DNA of 64,000 nucleotides from Moesziomyces globuligerus. Its lineage: Eukaryota; Basidiomycota; Ustilaginomycetes; Ustilaginales; Ustilaginaceae. The notes under the pieces were generated by a model. The model did no database searches and had not been told where the DNA came from. It saw only the letters and a list, made by a program, of their open reading frames with translations. Shown one piece after another: positions 33,946 through 45,342 of the stretch. The stretch covers positions 124,001 to 188,000 of the forward strand of contig JARVLF010000007.1 in assembly GCA_030849465.1 (NCBI GenBank). The letters run 5' to 3'. Position 1 is the first letter of the stretch. Each line of letters opens with the position of its first letter. Made by a program: the position numbers and the translations under genes.

Positions 33946-34988
33946 GCGCGCTCGGCTTGCCAACCTTCTTTTTTCGAACTTCTCGTGGGCTTGGAGCTCC
34001 GACCCTCATGTCGTAGAGCTTTCGACCATACCTACTGCCCACTCCCTCGTCGCAGGTTCCGTTAATAAGAACAATTTCCATACAAGCTCGAGTGTGTCTG
34101 TCTGTCTTGATCTAAGTTGAGTCTGAATCGATGTCCTTCTCGCTTCAAACTCCCGCTGGTACCACGATGACGATCGAGCCAGTGACGGTGAGGTGATCGG
34201 TGGTCTTGAATATTTCATGGCGGTGAGCTGAAAGGATAGCAGAGTCCGAATCTGAATCTGAACATGATGATCACACGGACGAAGCGACCCACGAGGCGGG
34301 GCGAGCCTCGACGGTAAGGATGGAGCCAGCGGCGGTAAGGTAGGCGACGTTGGTGATGTAGGCAAAGCCGGTGGTGTTCTCAACACCGCCGAGTCTGTCG
34401 CAGTCTCTGCTGGCGTTCGCTCGTGCCTCGTCGTTGACTAGGCGGATGTGTGAACGCCTTCCACCACCGATAGTGATCGAGACGACTCTGCTAGGGTAAC
34501 ACGTCGACTCGCTGGCTGAGCGACCCGTAGCGCTGCGCTGCAGATCTAGACATCTGCCCAATGAAGCTGGCTGCCATGACGCCTCTGCTTCACACGTAGT
34601 TACCACGGAAGCTCACAGACACGATGGCGCTCAACTCTCTGCATCTGATGTTAAACACCCCTCTGCTCAACGAGGACGGCCAGCGGCACATGCAGAGGGA
34701 CACTGTGAGGAGCAGTGTGTCCTGGCCGGAGGGTCCGAAGCTGGACGGGGCCATGCATTTCTGGACAGCTGTGTTGAAGCAAACGCATGGAAAAAAAGCG
34801 CGGCCGGAGCTCCGGTCGGCCGACGTGGCCCGTTCGCTGCGAAGAAAGCTGCGGCGGTCGGGCGTCGTCATTCCATCGTGAATCCAGCCGGAGTTAGTCA
34901 CAGCCTCCTTTCCCCCTTTCGCTGAATCACATCCTTGCATCTCTCCATCCATCTCCGCCGTATCCCTCTTCCCCCACGTCTGCCAGTC
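33946..34988. other. Intergenic region with inverted ferritin-like fragment
   Basis: About 1 kb between the ferritin-like and MGST3-like genes. Apart from the inverted partial copy at 34275-34393, it shows only the CT-rich leader of the MGST3-like gene from about 34900. No further gene is seen. Confidence 0.6.
34275..34393 (-). pseudogene. Inverted partial copy of the ferritin-like gene
   Basis: Positions 34275-34359, read on the minus strand, match 33443-33527 of the upstream gene with three mismatches in 85 bp. They encode ITNVAYLTAAGSILTVEAR followed by PASWVASSV and then a stop. The flank to 34393 keeps only weak similarity (LGGVENT against LEGIGNS), which suggests a remnant of a diverged paralogue rather than a simple recent copy. 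The fragment covers roughly residues 122-163 of a 301-residue protein, so it cannot be functional as a protein. Confidence 0.8.
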
Positions 34989-35613
34989 ATGTCGAAAAGC
35001 ATTGCGCTTCCTGCTCTGACCGCGTCGATCCCGGCGTTCTACCACTTCCTGGCGCCCAAGGCCGCCGTGGCGCAGGGTCTCTTCCTCCCCGTCGGCTACG
35101 GCTATGTGGTCTCGAGCGTCGTCTCGGCGCTCTGGGTCACCTTCCTGATGGGCGTCAAGGTCGGCAGCTCGCGCAAGGCCGCTCAGGTGCCCTACCCGTA
35201 TCTCTACGCCGAGAAGGCGGTGGCCGAGAAGAACCGAGAAGCCCACCTTTTCAACTGCGCCCAGCGCGTTCACCAGAACACGCTCGAGAACCTGACGAGC
35301 TTCATCTTCCTCACGCTCTTCAACGGCCTCTTCTTCCCGCGCCTCACGGCGGCTCTCTCGGCCGCCTGGGTCTTCTCCCGTATCCCCTACGCCATCGGCT
35401 ACTACTCGGGCACCCCGAGCAAGCGCGCCTTTGGCGGCATCGTCGGCGGCCTCACTTTCCTCGGTACGTCTCTTGTCTTCTCGTGTCTGGGCTCGATCGT
35501 TCGTACGGCTGCTGATGCTCGTCTGGTCTCGTTTCTTGGTGCGCACAGCTCAACTGATCACGGCCACTTATGTGTGCTTCACCGTCCTCGGCGCCGCCGA
35601 GTACAAGATCTGA
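34989..35613 (+). CDS. Microsomal glutathione S-transferase 3-like MAPEG protein
   Basis: Two exons are proposed, 34989-35463 and 35549-35613, separated by an 85-nt GTACGT...GCACAG intron. The product has 179 residues and is a four-helix membrane protein of the MAPEG family, closest to MGST3, with expected glutathione transferase or peroxidase activity in ER or mitochondrial membranes. Family hallmarks are FNCAQRVHQNTLENL (about 90-104) and the following hydrophobic helices. The second exon completes the last helix (QLITATYVCFTVLGAAEYKI). Reading through the intron would give a poorly conserved tail, so splicing is preferred. The ATG at 34989 gives the usual MAPEG length. Confidence 0.87.
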
Positions 35614-37158
35614 TACTCGCACCCCGCTTTCTTTCGAGCGACCCAGCGTGCGACCAAAGTGCTAGCCCGAACTACGCACATCCCAAAATGCACCAATCAC
35701 CAGAACGTCTTCAACATTCCTGCGCGGCGAGACGCTGGATGCCTGCGTGTCTGACCGGGGCCTGGCCGGAGTTGAAAGCTTCACTTGACCTCGTGGGCGC
35801 GAGAGACTGGAAGCTGACTCGAGCAACGTCAAAGCCGCAGCGAGAAGATCTTGGCTGTGCCTAGTTGGGGCTCAAAGCGGAGCGGAAGGCCCCTGCGGTA
35901 CGCAACAGAACACGCATCGCCAAAGGGAGCGCTGCGCGTGAGGCTTGAGCCCAGCCTCGACAGCTGGAGAGGGACCGCGCTCTCGTGGACGGGTTCTTGG
36001 TCAGGACCCTAAGATTCCATCAGACCGCCTCATTCACGCCGTGAGCTTCGCATCCCGCACATCGGCCGAGCTCGGGATCGCGACTCGCTGCCGTCGCGAG
36101 CGGCCCCGTCGAATCTCCTGTGCAGTCGATCGCGCGGAAGCAAACCTGGCGCCTGATGGTCGACTTGCAAACCCTTCTGAGAAGTACAGCTCGAGGATCA
36201 GCGCCTACTCCCCATTCCTTTCCAGCTGCAGACAGAACGAACAGGACCGCGTCTCTGAGAGCGACAAGCAAACGTTGAGCGACGTGCACCTTGACAATTG
36301 GCACGATCGACCGCGCAGTCGCCCAGCACAGGACCGCGATCCTATCCTCGGCCTACGAACGTTAAATTGTGTGCGTCGGAGAAGCGCCTCGATCCTCAAG
36401 TTCCACTCGTGAAAACAAGCGTTCTCGAGACAGAGAGCGAGAGATAGAGAGATTGACCTTCGGCGACTGGGCTGAACGTCTTGGCGAAGCCACTCGAAAT
36501 TCCTTCCTGATGCGGCTGTTCCATGCAGAGACGGCGCCCGGAGCGGCCTTTCGCTTCCACCCAGCCTCTTGAGCACAGCCGCCTTGGAGCGATAAGCTCG
36601 GTGCTGAGCGGCTGCAAGGTTGTTTTGTGGCTGGTGGGGCCGGGAGAGGTGCATTGCACGGTGACGGTGGTGGAGTTTCGGGTGCGTGCGGGCGTCGGCG
36701 TGTTGGACCCTGCATCAAGTCGGTGGCAGCTGCCAGGCGAGTGACAGCACAAAGCACAGGTCTCGCGTCGTCGGACAAGCCACTCGATGCTGCACCCGGC
36801 CCGTGCGACTCGAACCGGTACCCTCGCATCCTTCTCCCCGTCCCACCTCCTAGTCGTCGTCCCCCCATCCGGCTTCTTCCGCTCCCTCCCTCCATGCTCC
36901 GACGTGCTCGCTGTGGCCGGATCGCCCTCACTAGGGCCGCAGCCTACACAACATAGAACTCGACTAGTCGCCTACTCCTCATAAAGACCAACGATCCAAT
37001 TCCCTCTCTCCACGAAGCCCAAGACTCAGGAACGTTTCGGCCCCCATGATCAGTGCCTAGATATCTCCAGCTATCAACTTCACCCCCCCGCTCTACAGGA
37101 GACGTCGCACTTCGCTCGTAGACTCTGACGCGGCCGCAGTTGTGCCGGCAGCTGTGCG
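35614..37158. other. Intergenic region with no recognised gene
   Basis: About 1.5 kb between the MGST3-like and DUF1776-like genes. A purine-rich (GA)n stretch lies at about 36425-36460. Open frames of up to about 190 codons on either strand have Arg/Ser-rich content and no family resemblance. I see no RNA gene; a GTTCGA motif near 36818 on the minus strand does not fold as a tRNA T-arm. Confidence 0.55.
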
Positions 37159-39735
37159 ATGGTCACTTTTCGGGGCTCGCTGGCCCCCTCTCCGACGGTA
37201 CGCCGGATTCGCGCCTGGACGACGACGGTCTCGCTGTACCTCGAGTCTCTGCTGTGCTACCTGCACACGCTGCTCTACTTTTTCTTCTTCCACACGTACG
37301 AGCCTGCGTCGCGCGCCTGGTGGGACTCGTCCAAGGGCTCGGCGGTCGTCATATACGCGCCGCACAACGATGCCGTCGCGCGCTACGTTGCGCTACGCCT
37401 CTCGTCCGGCTCGCCCTCGAGCTTTGCGCTCAAGGATGTCGGCCCGACTCAGCGCAACCCGCGCGCGCCGTACACCTGCTTCGTGCTGCACGCCGACTCG
37501 GACCAGTTCTCCATCACCGTCGCGCAGTGGGCCGCCAAGAAGGCACGCATCGAAAAGGCGCTCCTCAAGCAGAGCGCCGCTGCACGCTCGTCCCGCTCCG
37601 ACGGCTCCAGCACCCCCTCGTCGCCCACTTCGACCACGCACACCTTTGATGCCGAGTCGATCCCGGATCCGGCCGATGCGCGCTCCGAACCCTCGTCGCC
37701 CAGGCTAGCGGCGGAGGGAGCGGCGCAAGTCGCGGGACGTGGCGATGAGACCCCACGCGCCAACAGGCGGTCTAGACCCCCTCCGATCCAAATCGAAAGG
37801 CGCAGGAGGAGATCGAGGAGCTGGTCGGCTTGGGCGACGCCCGATCTGTTCGGCTATGGCGTCGACATGCTCAAGGGCTGGATGCCCGGGAGGAGCGGTC
37901 CCAAGGCTACGCCGGCTGGCACGATCATTCCCATCATGGCCGACGTGCAGTCTGCAGACGGTCTGGCGATGATCAACTCGACCATCTCGGCGTACTGCAC
38001 GTCGCACGAGCTGCTGCTGAGCGGCGTGATCCTGATCCCGTCGGTGCTGTGTCCGCGCAACGTGCCGCTGACGCGCACCGCCGTCTCGCGCGGCGACGTT
38101 CCCAAGACGCCCGGCAGCGCGTACAGCGACGTCGATCCCTTCAGCCTCTACAACCGCGATGCGTGGGGCGACGTGCGTCCGTCTGCGCCGTCGTCGTCGA
38201 GCGCACGACCGGGCAGCAGTGGAATGGCGGGTCCGCGCGATCCGTTCGGCCTGGCACCGGCGTTTCGCGAAGGGGCGGTGGATCTGGGTGCGTCGATCGA
38301 GTCGTCGTCGTCGGGCTCGTCGGCCATGTTCAATCCGCAGGCGTCGCCGCCGCTCTCGCCGTCGAGCGCGCGCATCGTGCGGACGCAGGACGACGAGCAG
38401 GCGGCGCTGCACAGCGCGCTGGCGACCGACGTGGTGCAGGCCAAGGCGCTCATCAACGTGCTCTTCCCCGCGCTCAAGCGCGACAAGGGTCGCATCCTGG
38501 GTCTTGTGCCCGGCGGGTATGGACCTGAGCTGCCGGGCGATCCGGATATGCTGTCGTTTCAGTCGGCGCCCGTGCGCAGCGCGAGCGGAAAGGCGCGCGA
38601 TCGCTCGCACTCGTCGGCCTCGATCGGTGCCGCATCGAATGCGGAGCGATGGCCGGATGGAACGCCCGTGCTGAGGACGTGGCCGAGTCCTGTCGTCCAC
38701 ACCGTCCGCGACGCCCTGCGTACGCAGTACCGCGAGCTCGAGCTCGAGTACAGGAGGCGCGGAGGTGGCGCACGCCACGTGCATGTGTCTACCATCGAGA
38801 CCAATGCGCTCATTCGACTGCCCCAGACGCGCCTCAAGAAGGTGGTCAAGTGGAACGAGTCGGTGCGCTACTTTGACCACCGCGCGCGCAAGCGCGCCGC
38901 ATGGCGGTGGCGCGATCTGCTCAATCCGGCGCGGTTGCTAGACCGTCTACCGTTCGTAGGTCGGTTTGGTCGGCTGAGCGGTTCGGCTGCAGATGAACGC
39001 TCCAGGTCGACCACAGCACGCAGTGATACCGGACGGTATGAGATCTACATCCCGTCTGAGCTTCGTCCGTTTCTGCGCGGATGGGTTCGTCCGTTTACCG
39101 AAGCGAGCACTGACGAGGGCGAGATGGGGTTTGAGGGATCGGCGCCAGTGATGGCGAGGCTGGGTCGTAGATTGGTGCGCGTGCTGCGCTGGGTGGAGCT
39201 GTGCTGCGTACCGTGGGATGATCTGGCCGAACACATCGCCGCGGTCAGCTATCCCGTTGCACTCGGATCCTCCTGTCCACCTACGCCCGGTCCGGCCCAG
39301 CCGCTACTTCATCCGTATACCGTTTCGTCAAACCACGCTCCCCAGTCCCACAGGACTTCGACTTGGCAGGGTAGGGCGCAGTTCAAGCCGCTCAGTCTCG
39401 TCGACGATGCCGACGAGGATGCGATTCCCGACTTTCCCTTCTCCACCGCTAGCTCCGGCCCCGCAGTGACGCTGCTCAATCTCGTAACCGACTCGGCAAA
39501 ACCGCTGCGCATCCAACGCTCCTATCCGCGCGAACTCGCTCACCAGGATCCCACCCCTCTCTTCGAAGCCATCCGCTCTGCGCTTACCGCTTACCATCCC
39601 AGACACACCTACTACCCTTCGCTTGCCGCCTACATCGCTGCTGCCCTACACACCCTCGCCCCCTGGTCCCTCACCTTGCTCAAACCTACCCTCGCTTCCT
39701 ACCTCCTCCAGTACACCGTCGAAGCTCATCCCTAA
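37159..39735 (+). CDS. DUF1776/SDR-like protein with large insertions
   Basis: The product has 858 residues. A hydrophobic helix near the N-terminus (about 23-47, LLCYLHTLLYFFFFHTY) suggests membrane anchoring. It is followed by a Rossmann-like strand-turn (AVVIYAPHNDAVARYVALRL). A later segment (INVLFPALKRDKGRILGLVPG) and the VHTVRDALRTQYRELELEYRRRG...HVHVSTIETNALIRL stretch resemble the fungal DUF1776 family, short-chain-dehydrogenase-like proteins without an assigned reaction (yeast Pbr1 group). Ser-rich insertions separate these pieces at about 145-230, 320-420 and 620-780. The typical SDR YxxxK motif is not evident. The gene is intronless and convergent with eIF5. The family assignment is moderate. 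Confidence 0.6.
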   Translation: MVTFRGSLAPSPTVRRIRAWTTTVSLYLESLLCYLHTLLYFFFFHTYEPASRAWWDSSKGSAVVIYAPHNDAVARYVALRLSSGSPSSFALKDVGPTQRNPRAPYTCFVLHADSDQFSITVAQWAAKKARIEKALLKQSAAARSSRSDGSSTPSSPTSTTHTFDAESIPDPADARSEPSSPRLAAEGAAQVAGRGDETPRANRRSRPPPIQIERRRRRSRSWSAWATPDLFGYGVDMLKGWMPGRSGPKATPAGTIIPIMADVQSADGLAMINSTISAYCTSHELLLSGVILIPSVLCPRNVPLTRTAVSRGDVPKTPGSAYSDVDPFSLYNRDAWGDVRPSAPSSSSARPGSSGMAGPRDPFGLAPAFREGAVDLGASIESSSSGSSAMFNPQASPPLSPSSARIVRTQDDEQAALHSALATDVVQAKALINVLFPALKRDKGRILGLVPGGYGPELPGDPDMLSFQSAPVRSASGKARDRSHSSASIGAASNAERWPDGTPVLRTWPSPVVHTVRDALRTQYRELELEYRRRGGGARHVHVSTIETNALIRLPQTRLKKVVKWNESVRYFDHRARKRAAWRWRDLLNPARLLDRLPFVGRFGRLSGSAADERSRSTTARSDTGRYEIYIPSELRPFLRGWVRPFTEASTDEGEMGFEGSAPVMARLGRRLVRVLRWVELCCVPWDDLAEHIAAVSYPVALGSSCPPTPGPAQPLLHPYTVSSNHAPQSHRTSTWQGRAQFKPLSLVDDADEDAIPDFPFSTASSGPAVTLLNLVTDSAKPLRIQRSYPRELAHQDPTPLFEAIRSALTAYHPRHTYYPSLAAYIAAALHTLAPWSLTLLKPTLASYLLQYTVEAHP

Positions 39736-40026
39736 CCACCCCTTCCTCCAGCCTCGCTTGGCACCCTTTGCGGTTCCTTTCGCGTTCGGCTCCGCTTCCG
39801 TCGTCTGTGCACGCATGCATACTCTGCCTCATCTAGCCCGCATCCTCAATGCATCAGATCCTAGGATCGAGGATTTCACAGAGTGACATTTTGGTGCATT
39901 TCAAAACAGTTACGAGCGGTGAGGTTGGCGAAAGCAAAGAGAAACAAAACTTGGAGACACATTACGGAGCCGACAGGGACACGGCGGTCCTGCGATGGCA
40001 TTTGCCAACAAACGACACGGTTGCAG

Positions 40027-41316
40027 TTAGAGGTTGTCGAGGTCCGAGTCGTCGTCCTCGTCAGCGGACTGGGCCTTGTTGGCACCGTTGCCGTTGGCCT
40101 TGGCCGGCTTGGCATCTTCGTCATCCTCGTCGTCCGAGTCGTCGTCGGACTCGGAATCGGCCTGGTCAAGCCACTCGAGGAAGGGCGCGGCGGCGCGGCG
40201 GACCTTCTTGGAGACGTCCTTGTCGACGTATTTTTTGCTAACGTGGGTGCCCCAGTTCTTGACAAAGTCCTCGTCGAGCACGTCGATCTGGTAGAGCGCC
40301 ATGAGGATCTTGGGCACGCCGTTGGGCACGAGCGAAGGGTACTGGACACCGGCGAGACGCTCAAAGCCGCCGAGCATGGCCTTCTGGTGCTTCTCGGACT
40401 GGCCGACCATCTTGACGAGCACGGCGCCGTACTTTTCGATCTCCTTGGCGGCGTCCTCGGTGAAGAGCGACTGGGCAAGCACCTGGACGGTCTTGTGCTT
40501 CTTCTCGATGCCAAACTCCTGCGCCTTCTTGTAGACCTCGGCGGGGGAGCATTCGCGGCCCTCGTCGCCGCCCTTGCGGTTGGCGGCGCACCACTGGCCG
40601 AACTGGGCGTAGGGGCTGTCCTCGTCCTCGTCCTCGTCGTCTTCGCCGAGCACGAGCGACGACTTGACGCTGCCCTCGAGCGCCTTGACGCGCGCAGCGA
40701 CGGCGGCCTCGGAGGTGTCGACGGACCAGTCGTCGTCGACGTTGCCGCGCTGCTCGGCGGTGGGGATCTCGGCGGCCTCGGCCTTGATGCGCTTGGTCAG
40801 CTCGTCGTCGGAGCCGGCGTCGCCGGCGTCCTGGCCGGCGGCCTTGCCGGCACCCTTGGCGCCCTTGACGCGCTTGGGAGGCGGGTGCTTGACGATGAAG
40901 GTGGTGAGCTTGTGCTTCATGTCGACGCCGGTGCGCTTGCCGCAGGCCTTGCAGTTGCGGAGGATGTCGCCGTCCTTGAGGATCTTGAGGTCGGTCTCGG
41001 GGTTCTTGCAGTCGCCGCAGAGGACGAACTTGTCGATGAAGCCGTCGAGGAGCTCGCGGAGGCGGTCAGCATCGTGCGCGCCGTTGACGATATAGCGGTC
41101 GTTCTTCTCGTCGAACGAGGTCTGGGCGCCGAGCTCGCAGCCGAAGAACTTGGTCGGGTAGGTGGGGGGACGGCTGAGCGATCGTGCGATGTCGGACATG
41201 TTGGGAATGACGGTCTTGATGCCGTTACCCTTGCCCTCGATCTTTGTCTGGAGGAGGGGCATGCGGTAGCGGTAGAACTTGTCGTCGACGTCGCGACGGA
41301 TGTTGACCACGGACAT
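40027..41316 (-). CDS. TIF5: Translation initiation factor eIF5
   Basis: The product has 429 residues and is the GTPase-activating protein for eIF2 in the scanning pre-initiation complex. The N-terminal domain is almost textbook: FYRYRMP with Arg16 matching the known Arg15 finger, then KFFGCELGAQT and NDRYIVNGAHDA. A zinc ribbon with Cys100, Cys103, Cys122 and Cys125 follows. A charged linker leads to a W2/HEAT domain (about 250-400) that ends in the aromatic-acidic helix PFLEWLDQADSESDDD, used by the family to bind eIF2-beta and eIF3. The C-terminus is DLDNL. The ATG gives the conserved MSVVNIRRD start. It diverges from the Lon gene across 1.9 kb. Confidence 0.96.
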   Translation of the reverse strand: MSVVNIRRDVDDKFYRYRMPLLQTKIEGKGNGIKTVIPNMSDIARSLSRPPTYPTKFFGCELGAQTSFDEKNDRYIVNGAHDADRLRELLDGFIDKFVLCGDCKNPETDLKILKDGDILRNCKACGKRTGVDMKHKLTTFIVKHPPPKRVKGAKGAGKAAGQDAGDAGSDDELTKRIKAEAAEIPTAEQRGNVDDDWSVDTSEAAVAARVKALEGSVKSSLVLGEDDEDEDEDSPYAQFGQWCAANRKGGDEGRECSPAEVYKKAQEFGIEKKHKTVQVLAQSLFTEDAAKEIEKYGAVLVKMVGQSEKHQKAMLGGFERLAGVQYPSLVPNGVPKILMALYQIDVLDEDFVKNWGTHVSKKYVDKDVSKKVRRAAAPFLEWLDQADSESDDDSDDEDDEDAKPAKANGNGANKAQSADEDDDSDLDNL

Positions 41317-43255
41317 GATTGCGATGAACGATGCGCTGCGTGCGCAAGGGTGATGCTACTTGTAGAAGGTTTGGGAAGGATCTCGACGAAGCAGTCGAGA
41401 TGAGAATGACAAGAAAAGGGGGGGCGAGTAGACGTATCAAGTACAGCTACAATGCATAACCGAGTAGGGCGGTTTTTGTCTGCGGGCGAAAGGCGAGTTG
41501 ACGGATGGACGAGTTATGGTGGAGAACAGGAGAGACATAAAAACTACGGTCTCGCTCGTTGCCCAGGTGGATGGCGACAGGATGGAGGGGGTTGTGGCTG
41601 ATCGGTTGGGGTGGCTGATCAAAGGCGCGAGGCTGAGGGGTGGGGCGCGGCTACCGAGGAGCTGTGGGAGACCGAGCGTTCGGATGAGCGGCAGACGAGG
41701 AGCGCGAGCCGGAAGCGTTGCGATTGGAGCAAAGGTGTTGATGCGCTAGAGGCACACGGACGAGGATGTGTTGAGAGGATGATTGTGGTGCAAAGCGGTG
41801 CGATGGTGGAGAAAGAAAGAAAGAAGCGTCGTCGCGAGCGAGCAAGCTAGCTGCTCATCCAGCCGGCTCAGCCAGTCGGTCAGCCAGCTGCGTCTGTTCG
41901 ACTCGAAGGAGCGCCGACCCGGTATCCGATCTGTCGCCCAGCCTCACCCCACCGTGGCCCACCCTGGCCCACCAAAAAAAAAAAAAGCGCAAACCAAAGT
42001 CTGCTGGGCTGGCTGAGCCGGGCTTGATGAGAATTTTGCTGGCTCGCGCGACAGTGGGCGCAGCGGGCGCAGTGCTCATCTTGGCATTCAAGCTTTTTCT
42101 GCACCCACCCAAATTCCAAGGCGTGGCCAGTCGGCGATTTCTCTTCCCTTCAAAGGGGAGCTCATTCTGCCCCAGATCGGTGATTGGATCTCAGTCGATG
42201 CGAGATCTATGTAAATGTGCATTTGACGCGGTCTTACACTTTGCCGTCGTTGGCGTGCCGTCGTTGGCGGAGCCTGGACCTTCATGCAGGCTTTGCTGTT
42301 TCAGAGAGTCGGCGCCTGCCTGGGCAAGCCCAGCGGCGTGCGACACCGACTTTGCCGATGGCGCACTCGAGCCAGCGGGACCAACGACCTTGCAGCGGTC
42401 AATCTACAGACCTGTGCTCGACTTGTGCGAGCGGACGCTATGTGCAATACCTATCGGCCTCGGGATCCATCTCGAGCCGTGGCTGCTGCACCACCGAGCG
42501 GGCCTCGTCTGCTTCTGGCAATTTCTGGCTCAATTTTCAAGTGGCGTGGCGACAACCAACAAGCTCGTTTGGCTCTCAAAGCCTCCACACGGCGCGACCC
42601 GAGTCGAGCTTGGCCTCTGGCGCTGTGCTGAGCCGAGATGGATTACGCATGCGAGCGACCCTGCACCCGCGAGTTTTCACCGCGATTGCACCACCGCCTC
42701 TCGGCCTCTCGGCCTCTCCGCCTCTCCGCCCCACCGGCCCCAATTTGCCCCGGACCCGCCTGTGGCCGCACGCACCCGCGAGTTGTGGCTGCCGGCCACC
42801 GTCCCCACATCGCCTCGACAGACCTGTGGGATCTGCGTTAGAGCTCGCCTTCGCCTCAGCTCAGCGTCTCTGTCAGCGCGCTCACTCTCACGCGCTCATC
42901 GGCTTGGCCACCCGTCTGCCCTCGCTCGTCCCTCCCCGTCACACGACAGACTCCGGTTCCTACCCCACAACCTTGCTGCTTTCCCTCATCACCACCTACG
43001 GCACATCTGCGATCATCATCTTCTTCTTCTCCATACGATATCCTCCCTCTCGTTACACCTGTATACACAACCCGACGCCTGCTCCCACTCTACTCTCTGT
43101 ACACTGCGCTCAATCGGCTGCCTGGCCCCGCTATCTCTACCTGCCAGGCGTCCAACACACGCTAGCCATCGCTCCGTCTCGCTCCTCTTACTCGATCCAC
43201 CGCCTCGAGGCCTCAACTGGCCGCTCTCCAAGACCTCTGCATACGCATTCGCAAC
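41317..43255. other. Divergent intergenic region, eIF5 and Lon genes
   Basis: Nearly 2 kb between divergent start codons. It includes a 13-A run near 41975, short CT-rich direct repeats at about 42697-42730 and a long CT-rich leader before Lon. Two overlapping open frames of about 410 codons start at 42024 and 42184 and run into the Lon start. Their composition (Pro/Ser/His/Arg) and lack of any family pattern argue against coding. Confidence 0.55.
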
Positions 43256-45304
43256 ATGAATCCCAGCATCTCCATCCCCGATCGTCTCCCCGTTCTCCCG
43301 CTTCCCTACCCGCTCGTGCTCCATCCCAACCTCCTTCTCTCCATCAACATCTCGTACGCCCATTCGCTCAGCCTCCTCAAGGCAGCGCTCCAGTACTCCA
43401 CCCTCAAGGATGACGTCGAATCCAACAACGACGCTTCCCAGCCTCCCCGTCAGATCGGCCGCTCCCGCCTCGATTCCAACAAGCCCATCATCATCGCCTG
43501 CGTGCCCACTCTGAGCGCACCCAAGGGCACCGCCTCCGCCAACAAGTCGGCTTCGCGCGCCACCAATCCAGCGCTGCCTGCCGACCCCAACGCGCGCAAC
43601 CTCACCTCGTCCGAAGACAACGACGTGCGCATCCGCATCAACGAACTCTACGACTGGGGTTGCGCAGCCCGCCTCATGCGTCTCGTTCGCAACCCCCAGA
43701 ACCAGACCTGCACCCTCCTCGTCTCCGGCCTCACGCGCGTCCGCATCGACAGATGGCTCTCCATCCGTGCCCCTCTCACCGCAACCACCATCGACCCCAA
43801 GAGCAACCTAGCCATCCCCGACGTGCCCGTCCCACTCGCCACCGCCACCGCTTTCGTCGACGAGGAGTCCTGGCCCACCTTCCCCGAAGCTTCGCCCGGC
43901 GACATCGATCTCGTCGTCAGGCTCAAGAAGGCTTCCGCCGAACTCATCGATGCCATCGCGCAGCTCAACCCTCCCACCGACGGCAACGCCCATACGCCCT
44001 CGCCCATCGTCGGTCCCGCCCTGCCCCTCTTGCCCGCTAGCCTCCTCAAGAAGCTGCGTGGCTTCATGCAAGACTGCCGCGAGTCGCAGGCCGCTCTCCT
44101 CGCCGACATCGTCGTCGGCACCCTCGGCGGCGCATGCGAGTGGTCCGAACGCGTCGCCATCCTCGGCGACTGGGACCAGCGCGAGCGTGTCCGCCACTCG
44201 GTCGACGTCATCCTCAACGGCGTCAAGCGCGTCAAGCTCGCCCGCGAGCTCATCGTCGCCCTCTCCTCGCCCCTCAACCCCAGCAACAAGGAGACCGTCA
44301 TCCGCTCCCAGCTCGAGGCCCTCCTCACCCAGCTCGCCGCCCTCAACCAGGGCGTCGCGGCTCGCATCTCCGCCATCACCTCCAACACCGGCGACCGCGA
44401 CGACGGCAAGCCCGGCGGCGGCATCATCATCCGCGCGCCCACCTCTCGCAACAACACCAACAACGAGACCGGCAACGTTCGCATCATCACCGGCCCCCTC
44501 GGTGGCCGACGCGGAGCCAAGCCTGGCAACAGGGGCTTGCCTGGCGGCGGCGGCGGCGGCCTGCCAGGATCCAATGGAGGAGACGACGACGAAGATGAGC
44601 TCGCCGAGCTCGCCAAGAAGCTCGAGCAGGCCCGTCTTAGTCCCGAGGCACGCAAGGCGTGCGACAAGGAGCTCAAGCGCCTCGCGCGCATCCCGCAGCA
44701 GAGCGTCGAACGCGGCGTCGTCATCACATACCTCGAGATCATGGCCGAGCTGCCGTGGGAGAAGATCAGTGCCGATAACGAGCCCACCCGCGATCCCAAC
44801 GACAAGGCGCTCGTCCTTCATCAGAAGAGCGTCAAGTCGCCAGCTCCCGAAGAGGGCATCGTGGATCGCGCCCGCCGCATCCTCGACGCCGATCATTACG
44901 GTCTCGAGAAGGTCAAGAAGCGCCTCATCGAGTACCTCGCCGTGCTCGAGCTCAAGACCACGCAGGCTCGAGAGCGATTCGAAGCCGAAGAGAACGCCGA
45001 GCGTCAGGCCATCGATGAGCGCCGTCGAGGCACCCCTTCGGCCTCGACCGACGAAGCAGCTGCCGACGGCGACGATGTTGCCATGTCGGCAGAAGACGGC
45101 GAGGATCTTGTCGCTCGCGAGCAGGGCATCACCAAGGAGGACATCGAGGAGGAGAAGCGTCGCCGACGCAACGAGAAGCTGCGAGTGGGCGACAAGGGCC
45201 CGATCCTGCTGCTCGTCGGACCTCCCGGCACGGGAAAGACGTCGATTGCCAAGTCGCTCGCCTCGGCCTTGCAGCGACCTTTCACTCGACTCTCGCTCGG
45301 CGGT

Positions 45305-45342
<38 letters not shown>

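Noticed and set aside
34264..34270. ATGATGA next to the inverted ferritin-like fragment
   Set aside because: No box D occurs within a plausible distance downstream.
36795..36830. Possible tRNA B-box (GTTCGA) on the minus strand
   Set aside because: Positions 52 and 62 of the T-stem would be G-G, and no acceptor or anticodon arm could be placed. Similar GTTCGA hits at 27269, 30310, 54672 and 56233 also failed.
42024..43413. Two overlapping frames of about 410 codons upstream of and into Lon
   Set aside because: They lie in CT-rich leader DNA, overlap each other in different frames and show no family features.
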